From Rhodoferax_B sp049316285 (GTDB lineage Bacteria; Pseudomonadota; Gammaproteobacteria; Burkholderiales; Burkholderiaceae_C): DNA of 64,000 bases. The DNA is taken from the NCBI RefSeq assembly GCF_049316285.1, contig NZ_JBMOXA010000010.1, positions 1 through 64,000 of the forward strand, written 5' to 3'. Positions 53,839 through 64,000 of the stretch are shown here, in pieces. The notes beneath the pieces were generated by a model that did not search any database, was not told the origin of the DNA, and saw only the letters and a program-made list of their open reading frames with translations. The position numbers were made by a program, and so were the translations under genes. Each line of letters opens with the position of its first letter. Within the stretch, counting starts at the first letter, position 1.

Positions 53839-54504
53839 ATGGTTGACTTCGCCATCTGGGACATCCTGCGCAACCTGCTGATGGCAGCGCGCTGGACCAT
53901 CAGCCTCTCCCTCATCGCCTTCATAGGCGGCGGCATCGTCGGCATGTTGCTGCTGATGCTGCGCCTGGCCCCGGCACGTGGCATGGGCCCGGCCATCTCG
54001 GCCTTCATCTCGGGCTATGTGCAGGTTTTTCAGGGCACGCCGCTGCTGATGCAATTGTTCCTGGCCTACTTCGGCCTGGCGCTGTTTGGCTTCAACACCT
54101 CGGCCTGGGTGTCGGCAGCATTGGCGCTGACGCTCTACACCAGCGCCTACCTCACGGAGATTTGGCGTGGTTGTGTGGCGGCCATTCCCAAGGGCCAGTG
54201 GGAAGCCTCGGGCAGCCTGGCGCTGAACTTTTCAGAGCAGATGCGCCACATCATCCTGCCGCAGGCGATCAAGATCGCCATCCCGCCCACGGTCGGTTTC
54301 CTGGTGCAGGTCATCAAGGGCACAGCACTGGCCTCGGTCATTGGTTTCATTGAACTCACCAAGGCCGGCACCATGATTGCCAACGCCACGTTCAAGCCTT
54401 TCCTGATCTACAGCTTTGTCGCTTTGATGTATTTCGTTCTGTGTTTCCCCGTCAGTTTTTACGCCAAGTCGCTCGAAAGGAAGATGCATGCAGCCCGCAA
54501 CTAA
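53839..54504 (+). CDS. Amino-acid ABC transporter permease
   Basis: A 221-residue permease: SGYVQVFQGTPLLMQLFLAYFGLALFG, then the coupling loop EIWRGCVAAIPKGQWEASGSLALNFSEQMRHIILPQAIKIAIPP. About five membrane segments. It overlaps the ATPase gene by 17 bases. Confidence 0.93.
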   Translation: MVDFAIWDILRNLLMAARWTISLSLIAFIGGGIVGMLLLMLRLAPARGMGPAISAFISGYVQVFQGTPLLMQLFLAYFGLALFGFNTSAWVSAALALTLYTSAYLTEIWRGCVAAIPKGQWEASGSLALNFSEQMRHIILPQAIKIAIPPTVGFLVQVIKGTALASVIGFIELTKAGTMIANATFKPFLIYSFVALMYFVLCFPVSFYAKSLERKMHAARN

Positions 54505-55282
54505 CCCCGAAATGGCCGCCGTCGCCCAGGCCGCCGACAAGCTTGGCGACACCATCGTGCGCATCACCGCGCTGCGCAAGTCCTACGGCAGCAACGAGGT
54601 GTTGAAGGGCATAGACCTGGACGTGAAGCGCGGCGAGGTCATCGCCATCATCGGCAAAAGCGGCTCGGGCAAAAGCACGCTGCTGCGCTGCATCAACGGG
54701 CTGGAGGTCTTTCAGGAAGGTGCCCTGCGCGTAGACGACAAACCGCTGCTGTACGAAAGCGCCATGGCCATGCGCGAGCTGCGCCAGCGCGTGGGCATGA
54801 TCTTCCAGGGCTTCAACCTGTTCCCCCATTTGACCGTGGGCCAGAACGTGATGTTGGCGCCCAAGCTGGTGAAGAAACAAGCCGATGCCGCGGGTATGGA
54901 GCAAGCGCGCCGCCTGCTGGCCCGTGTGGGCCTGGCCGAAAAAATCGACGCCTGGCCGGACCAACTCTCCGGCGGTCAACAACAACGCGTGGCGATTGCG
55001 CGCGCGCTGGCCATGGAACCTGCCGTGCTGCTGTGCGACGAAATCACCTCGGCGCTCGACCCCGAACTGGTGGGCGAAGTCCTGCGTGTGGTCGAAGGAT
55101 TGGCCGACGAAGGCATGACACTGCTGATGGTCACGCACGAAATGAGCTTCGCGCGCAAGGTGGCCGACCGTGTGATCTTCATGCACCAGGGCCGGGTCCA
55201 CGAAATGGGCCCGCCGGCCGAGCTGTTTGGCCATCCGCAGACGGCCGAGTTGAAGCAGTTCCTGTCGTCGCTACACGACTAG
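54488..55282 (+). CDS. Amino-acid ABC transporter ATP-binding protein
   Basis: A 264-residue ATPase of the GlnQ/HisP group. Walker A is GKSGSGKSTLL, the Q loop RVGMIFQGFNLFPHLTV, the signature LSGGQQQRVAIARAL, Walker B VLLCDEITSALDPELVGE (Ile for the common Pro), and the switch His VTHEMSFARKVADRVIFMHQG. The N-terminus has about 20 extra residues because the start lies within the permease gene; ATG 54512, nine codons in, is an alternative. It energises the two permeases. Confidence 0.94.
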   Translation: MQPATNPEMAAVAQAADKLGDTIVRITALRKSYGSNEVLKGIDLDVKRGEVIAIIGKSGSGKSTLLRCINGLEVFQEGALRVDDKPLLYESAMAMRELRQRVGMIFQGFNLFPHLTVGQNVMLAPKLVKKQADAAGMEQARRLLARVGLAEKIDAWPDQLSGGQQQRVAIARALAMEPAVLLCDEITSALDPELVGEVLRVVEGLADEGMTLLMVTHEMSFARKVADRVIFMHQGRVHEMGPPAELFGHPQTAELKQFLSSLHD

Positions 55283-55436
55283 GCCGTCATTTCGACCACA
55301 CACACGGTGCATACACGCCGCCGCAACCGGGCGAGGCTTGGGCATTTTTTAATGCCTATGTGAAACCCTGCTCGCGTCGGCGCCGCGCAAAACTAGGGCA
55401 ACATGGCAGTCTTCGAAGCAAAAAATGGAGACAAGC

Positions 55437-56456
55437 ATGTTTGCAAACACTCGCGATGGCCATGCAAGCCCTGAGCAACAGGCGCGGCGCAGATTTTTGC
55501 AAGCCAGCAGCGCGCTGGGTCTAACAGGTCTGGCACCGGGCCTGGCCACTGCACAGGCCAACTGGCCCAGCAAGGCGGTGCGCTTCGTGGTGCCCTTCGC
55601 ACCCGGCGGCAGCTCGGAGATCGTCGCCCGCTCCACTGCCGCCGAACTCAGCACCACCCTGGGCCAAAGCGTGTTTGTCGACAACAAGCCCGGTGCGGCG
55701 GGCAACATCGCCATGGCCGAGGTGGCGCGCAGCGAAGACCAGCACACCATCATCCTGGGGCATATCGGCACGCTGGCCGTGAACCCCTACATCTTCGACA
55801 AGCTGCCCTACGACGCCAACAAGGACTTCAAGCCTGTGAGCCTGCTGGCCAAGGTGCCCAGCCTGTACGTGGTGCACCCGGATGTGCCCGCAAAAAACCT
55901 CACCGAATTTATTGCCTATGCCAAATCCAAACCCGGCAAGCTGAGTTATGGATCGGCCGGCAACGGCAGCGCCGGGCATCTGGCCTTTGAGTACCTGAAG
56001 ATGACCTCGGGCTTTTTTATGCTGCACGTGCCCTACCGCGGCACCGGCCCCATGCTCACCGACCTGCTCTCCGGCCGGCTGGATGCGTCCGCCATTGGCG
56101 CGGCGGCCATCATCCCCTTCATCAAATCAGGCAAGGTGCGCTGCATCGCCACGGGTTCAGCCAAACGCCTGCCGCAGTTGCCTGATGTGCCCACCGTGGC
56201 CGAACAAGGTTTTCCCGGCTTTGAGATGACGCAGTGGTACGGCATGCTGGCCCCGGCCAATATGACCGCACCCCACCTTGCCAAGCTCTCGGCAGAAACC
56301 ATGAAGGCCGTGCGTGCACCCGCCGCCCAGGAGCGGCTGCGCGGCGACGCGGCCGAGGCCATAGGCGGCACGCCGGAGCAGTTTGCGCAATTCATCGCCG
56401 CCGAACAGGAACGCTGGAAGAAGGTGATTGCACGGGCGAACATCAAGCCGGATTAA
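55437..56456 (+). CDS. Bug-family (TctC-type) solute-binding protein with Tat-like signal
   Basis: A 339-residue protein. The N-terminus has RRRFLQASSALGLTGLAPGLATAQA, a twin-arginine signal. Then WPSKAVRFVVPFAPGGSSEIVARSTAAELS with the Bug motif, VDNKPGAAGNIAMAEVA, YGSAGNGSAGHLAFEYLK and HVPYRGTGPMLTDLLSGRLD follow. Members bind carboxylates, often for TctAB permeases, which are absent here; betaproteobacteria have many orphan copies. ATG 55437 has GGAG six bases upstream; ATG 55425 is in frame but lacks a site. It follows the ABC operon by about 150 bases. Confidence 0.92.
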   Translation: MFANTRDGHASPEQQARRRFLQASSALGLTGLAPGLATAQANWPSKAVRFVVPFAPGGSSEIVARSTAAELSTTLGQSVFVDNKPGAAGNIAMAEVARSEDQHTIILGHIGTLAVNPYIFDKLPYDANKDFKPVSLLAKVPSLYVVHPDVPAKNLTEFIAYAKSKPGKLSYGSAGNGSAGHLAFEYLKMTSGFFMLHVPYRGTGPMLTDLLSGRLDASAIGAAAIIPFIKSGKVRCIATGSAKRLPQLPDVPTVAEQGFPGFEMTQWYGMLAPANMTAPHLAKLSAETMKAVRAPAAQERLRGDAAEAIGGTPEQFAQFIAAEQERWKKVIARANIKPD

Positions 56457-56926
56457 GGTGGCCGGCGGCCGTGTCGGGGCGACGCTCTATCTCCACGCCG
56501 GCACGGATGCTGTTGCTCATGGGTCTGCCGGCTCGCTCGGCAACACGCTCAAAGGTCTCACGCGTGGCGGCGAACTGCGCCTGTTCGCCGAAGCAAAGCG
56601 GGCAACACCTCGATGTTGCCCGCGGGTCTGAGTCTGATTTTGGCGTCGATGTGACGGCTTGGTGGCATGGCTGCGCTTTGTGCCACGCCCGATCAGCAGC
56701 CGAATCGACTTCACTTGTCAAAGAACCGTCGTTCCCCAACACGGATTTGGCCGTCACAGTGGTTATTCCGCAAAGTCGCTGGCCGTACGCTGGCCGCCCC
56801 CTACGCGTTGCGACGATAAGACAATATGCATGCTGCGTATTTGACCAGGGATAGCCGGCCTTGCCAATTCAATTGGGCTGCGCGATAGTGCCAAACCAGT
56901 GCACGTTCAACCGCACAGGAGGGCCA
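56457..56926. other. Intergenic region without a confident gene
   Basis: These 470 bases contain a perfect ten-base stem GCGGGCAACA/TGTTGCCCGC (56598-56607 with 56614-56623, loop CCTCGA) but no T-tract. A minus-strand open frame (56443-56757, 104 codons) has a ribosome-site-free start and no recognisable domain, though its CCPLCFGEQ cysteines might hint at a decayed gene. The promoter of the HD-GYP gene should be near the right end. Confidence 0.4.
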
Positions 56927-58099
56927 ATGCCGCAGAGTTCCTTGGGATTTCCTGAGAAGCCGACGATCCTTGCGGTGGATGACTCCCCGGACAACCTGTG
57001 GCTGCTGTCGGGCTTGTTGAAAGACCTCTATCGCATCAAGCTTTGTGGCTCTGGTGACAAGGCGCTGCAGATCATTCGGGACGACGCTCCACCCGATCTC
57101 ATCTTGCTCGACGTGATGATGCCCGGACTCTCGGGCTACGACGTTTGTCGCCAACTCAAGGCCACCCCCCGCACGGCGCACATTCCCATCATCTTCTTGA
57201 CGGCCATGTCGAGCACGGCGGATGAGCAGCAAGGCCTGGCCCTGGGCGCCGCTGACTTCATCACCAAACCGATCAACCCACCGATTGTGTTGGCGCGGGT
57301 GGCCACGCAGTTGCAGGCCAAGGCCGGTGCAGATTTTTTGCGCAACCAAAACCAGTTTCTGGATGCCGAGGTGCAAAAGCGCACGCGCGAGGTGAATGCC
57401 ATCCAGGACGTCACCATCCTGGCGATGGCGTCGCTGGCCGAAACACGCGACAACGAAACCGGCAACCACATCCGGCGCACACAGCACTATGTGCGGGTGC
57501 TGGCAAACGCCCTGAAAACCCACCCACGGTTTGAGAGCCATTTGTCGGACCACGTGATAGAGATGCTGTACAAGTCGGCGCCATTACACGACATCGGCAA
57601 GATTGGCATTCCGGACCGCATCCTGCTCAAGCCCGGCCGTTACGAGCCGCACGAATTCGAGATCATGAAGCGTCACCCGGCGCTGGGTCGCGACGCGATC
57701 CAGCATGCGGAAGACCAACTCGGCATGCCGGTGGAGTTTTTGCAGTACGCAAAGGAAATTGCCTACGGCCATCAGGAGAAATGGGACGGCAGCGGCTACC
57801 CGCAAGGGCTCGCGGGAGAGGCCATTCCGCTGTCGGCCCGCATCATGGCGGTGGCCGATGTGTATGACGCCTTGATCAGCCGCCGTGTCTACAAGGAAGG
57901 CATGCCGCACGAGAAGGCGGTCGGCATCATGCGCGAAGGCCGAGGCAGCCATTTCGACCCCGACATACTGGACACCTTTCTTGGCCTGGTGCAGGAGTTC
58001 GAGCGCATCGCGCAGCAGTTTGCCGACACCGACGCCGACATGGCGCAGAAGGCTGAAGACCTGGCGCTCGCCAGAGGTGACGACATTGTGCAGGGCTGA
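56927..58099 (+). CDS. Response regulator with HD-GYP domain (cyclic-di-GMP phosphodiesterase type)
   Basis: A 390-residue protein: receiver domain with TILAVDDSPDNL and phosphoacceptor D62 (LLDVMMPGLSGYDV), then after a helical linker an HD-GYP domain with HDIGKIGIPD (H221, D222), HPALGRDAI, AYGHQEKWDGSGYPQGLAGEAIPLSARIMAVADVYDAL. HD-GYP enzymes hydrolyse cyclic-di-GMP to GMP. The start has AGGAGGG four bases before the ATG, the strongest ribosome site in the window. It stands directly before the hybrid kinase that probably feeds it phosphate. Confidence 0.95.
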   Translation: MPQSSLGFPEKPTILAVDDSPDNLWLLSGLLKDLYRIKLCGSGDKALQIIRDDAPPDLILLDVMMPGLSGYDVCRQLKATPRTAHIPIIFLTAMSSTADEQQGLALGAADFITKPINPPIVLARVATQLQAKAGADFLRNQNQFLDAEVQKRTREVNAIQDVTILAMASLAETRDNETGNHIRRTQHYVRVLANALKTHPRFESHLSDHVIEMLYKSAPLHDIGKIGIPDRILLKPGRYEPHEFEIMKRHPALGRDAIQHAEDQLGMPVEFLQYAKEIAYGHQEKWDGSGYPQGLAGEAIPLSARIMAVADVYDALISRRVYKEGMPHEKAVGIMREGRGSHFDPDILDTFLGLVQEFERIAQQFADTDADMAQKAEDLALARGDDIVQG

Positions 58100-58119
58100 G
58101 CCCGCGCCGCCATCCGTTC

Positions 58120-58139
58120 GGGCGGCAGCCGAGCCGCCC
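58120..58139. other. Hairpin between the HD-GYP regulator and the hybrid kinase
   Basis: GGGCGGC (58120-58126) pairs with GCCGCCC (58133-58139) around AGCCGA. No T-tract follows, so it is more likely an mRNA structure within the operon than a terminator. Confidence 0.45.
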
Positions 58140-58187
58140 AGTCAGAACAAGGACAGGCCTCATGATTGACCGTAGAAAGTTCCGCCA

Positions 58188-62254
<4,067 letters not shown>

Positions 62255-62258
<4 letters not shown>

Positions 62259-63823
62259 AGCTCACCATGCACGCCTTTGGTCTTTTCGCGGGGTGCCTGG
62301 CGTTGTTGCTGAGCAGCATGGGCAGCGCCCAGGGCCGAACGCTGCAAGACATTCGCCGCGACGGCGAGCTGCGCATTTGTGTGGCCGGATCGAGTGCCCC
62401 GTTTTATCAAGTGAACGGCGAAGAGTTTGCGCGCCATCTTGGTGTGCGTGGCAAAACCACGTTGCTGCCGTCCTGGGACCACCAGTTCCACAATGCGCAG
62501 GGCGTGACACTGATGGATGCCCGCTACGAAGCCGCACTGCTGGCCAGCGGCCAATGCGACCTCTACCCCAACGACCTGCACATGACGGCCTGGCGCCTGA
62601 ACAAGATGGCGCTGGTGCCTTACTTCACCACGCGCAACGTGGTGGTCGCCAGGCCGGAAATGCGTGACACGCTGCGTACGCCGCAAGACCTGGCGGGACA
62701 TGTGGCCGCGGTGCAGGCCGGCACGGCGTACGAGAGCCTGCTGCGCGAACTGAATGCCAAAACGCTGGTCCAGCGCCCCATCACCATACAGACGGCCCCC
62801 ACGGCGCAAAGCATGCGCCGCGTCGCCGAACACCAGGCGGACTTCACCGTGATTGCCGCAGAGTCGGCTTTCAAATGGGTGCGCGACGATTTGCAGAACC
62901 TGGATTTATTGTTCGCCCTGGGCGAAGGCACCGAGGTCGGCTGGGGTGTGGCGACAGACGCCGAGGACTTGCAGACGGCGTTGGCCGACTACCTGGCAGA
63001 CAGCCGGCGTGTAGGCTCGCGCCTGGACCTTTCGTGGCGCAAGAACTACGACATCTCGCTGACAGAGTATCAATTGTTTTCCGCCACGTTCGACACCCGT
63101 GCCCAATTGCTGCAGTTATGGTCGCGCTGGGGGCTGCCGGCGGGCTTGGCGTTTGTGGGTGTCATGGGGGTGATGCTGTACTGGATGAGACGCTTGCGCC
63201 GTGAAGTCGCGCGACACAAGCTCGCCGCCGAGGCGCTGAGCAAAAGCCAGGAGGCGATGTCGTTGGAGGTGGGGCGACGCAAAGCGGTTTCCGAGTTGTT
63301 GCTGGCCTTGCAGCAGACCGTCACGCTAGAGGATTTCAGTCAAACCGTGCTGCAGCAGATCTCGCGGCATCTGCCACTGGGACAGGCCATTTTTGCGTGT
63401 GTCGATGCGCCCGATGGCGTCAAGGCGCAGGCCCACTATGCCGGCAGCGGCACCGATCCCATCGCCTCTTTGCGCGAGCTGCCCAGTACCATGCGCCTGA
63501 TCGACCGCTGCGTGGCCACCAGAGAGCCGGTGCTGACGGTGCAACCCGGCGCCGACTACCTGCGCATCCGTTCCGGCCTGGGCCATGGCGCGCCGGCGGC
63601 CATCCTGGTCATGCCGATCCGCCACGCAGAGCATGTTCTAGGGGTGATTGAACTGGCGGTTCACCAGCCCTTCACGCCCAGCCAACGGCAATTGCTGGTC
63701 GAATTCGAGCCGATTGTGGCGGTCAGCCTGCGGCGTTTCTTGTCAGAGCCAGACTCCGAAATTCTGCAGGCGGGCAACACCGAGGCTGGCCACGCCACAA
63801 CACACGAAAGGGCACAAGCATGA
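62255..63823 (+). CDS. Periplasmic-binding-domain membrane protein with GAF domain and no kinase
   Basis: A 522-residue protein: signal peptide (ends SAQG), an SBP_bac_3-like periplasmic domain (LRICVAGSSAPFYQVNGEEFARHLGVRG ... VAAVQAGTAYESLL), one membrane segment near 288-310 (WGLPAGLAFVGVMGVMLYWM), a coiled coil (EVARHKLAAEALSKSQEAMSLEVGRRKAVSELLLAL), and a GAF domain (ADYLRIRSGLGHGAPAAILVMPI) that resembles the GAF of the adjacent kinase. No kinase, cyclase or receiver follows; it ends after the GAF. Coupled translation (ATGA) with the kinase and the next regulator suggests it is a sensory partner of that relay. Confidence 0.88.
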
Positions 63824-64000
63824 GCTATTTCAACAACCCAGATGGCCGTATGGTCGGCCGTGGCGTGTGTTGCCTGGTGGTCGACGACTATGACGCGATG
63901 CGCCGGGTCACCGTCAACCAGTTACGCCAACTTGGCGTCGACCAGATCCAAACGGCGAAGAATGGTGCAGAGGCGCTGCGCCTGCTCAAAGGCCAACGTT
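63820..64000 (+). CDS. Response regulator receiver protein, N-terminal part (runs off the window)
   Basis: The 60 visible residues, from an ATG overlapping the previous stop by four bases, read CCLVVDDYDAMRRVTVNQLRQLGVDQIQTAKNGAEALRLLK, the first half of a CheY-like receiver with the acidic pair DD. Whether an output domain follows is unknown. It is the fourth gene of a signalling cluster. Confidence 0.85.
   Translation, partial: MSYFNNPDGRMVGRGVCCLVVDDYDAMRRVTVNQLRQLGVDQIQTAKNGAEALRLLKGQR

Noticed and set aside
56598..56623. Perfect hairpin as terminator of the Bug-family gene
   Set aside because: It lies 140 bases past the stop and has no T-tract.
56443..56757. Minus-strand frame with a CCPLCFGEQ cysteine cluster
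   Set aside because: No ribosome site, no recognised domain and partial overlap with the Bug-family gene end; kept only as a possible relic.

Overview
The window is high-GC, gene-dense DNA from a heterotrophic betaproteobacterium, most likely a member of the Comamonadaceae (Rhodoferax/Polaromonas/Acidovorax-like). The evidence is a BktB-type thiolase, a SCOT CoA-transferase pair, a Bug-type solute-binding protein, a TRAP transporter, an EgtB/EgtD pair, and short interspersed hairpin repeats of a kind I remember from that family. The genus is an inference. No phage, insertion sequence, CRISPR array or rRNA was seen.

Layout. 1-2.4 kb: tail of a LacI-type regulator, tRNA-Gly(CCC), rlhA (23S rRNA hydroxylation). 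2.4-8.7 kb: a chemoreceptor, a MarR regulator, and a tight operon scoA-scoB-CaiB/BaiF CoA-transferase, divergent from a PAS-LuxR regulator with a perfect palindromic operator between them. 8.7-15.8 kb: katG, an AhpD-like peroxidase-related protein, a YfcF-type GST overlapping a frameshifted predicted metal-dependent hydrolase, a thioesterase, a DMT exporter and an SDR. 15.9-24.1 kb: ETF-ubiquinone oxidoreductase, a Fur-box-preceded TonB siderophore receptor, a denD-like sugar-acid dehydrogenase and a DctPQM TRAP transporter with a GntR/FCD-type operator. 24.2-29.2 kb: tandem glycine riboswitch and gcvT-gcvH-gcvP. 29.7-37 kb: hybrid histidine kinase, VF530 protein, RluA-type pseudouridine synthase, SDR, PPK2, DUF465 protein, bktB, UspA. 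37-41.9 kb: 2OG-Fe oxygenase, DUF427, egtD, egtB (ergothioneine), MDR oxidoreductase. 42.1-47.1 kb: a six-gene co-directional cluster led by a J-domain protein, the other five having no function I can assign except an Mrr-like fold in one. 47.1-50.9 kb: NIPSNAP protein, a secreted S1/P1 nuclease fused to a LOG/TIGR00730 domain, and an acyl-CoA ligase. 51.3-56.5 kb: FCD regulator plus polar amino-acid ABC transporter and a Bug-type binding protein. 56.9-64 kb: HD-GYP response regulator, a 1356-aa hybrid kinase, a periplasmic-binding/GAF membrane protein without a kinase, and the start of another response regulator.

The most notable items are: (i) the single-chain S1/P1 nuclease-LOG fusion, which could turn external nucleic acid into 5'-nucleotides and then bases; (ii) a family of about 105-bp long-hairpin elements that start in the stop codon of the upstream gene, two of which share a near-identical core but have different, internally complementary arms; (iii) the undescribed J-domain-led gene cluster carrying one of these elements; (iv) several clean palindromic operators (CTACGTA-type, TNGTNNNACNA-type) that suggest local regulatory circuits.
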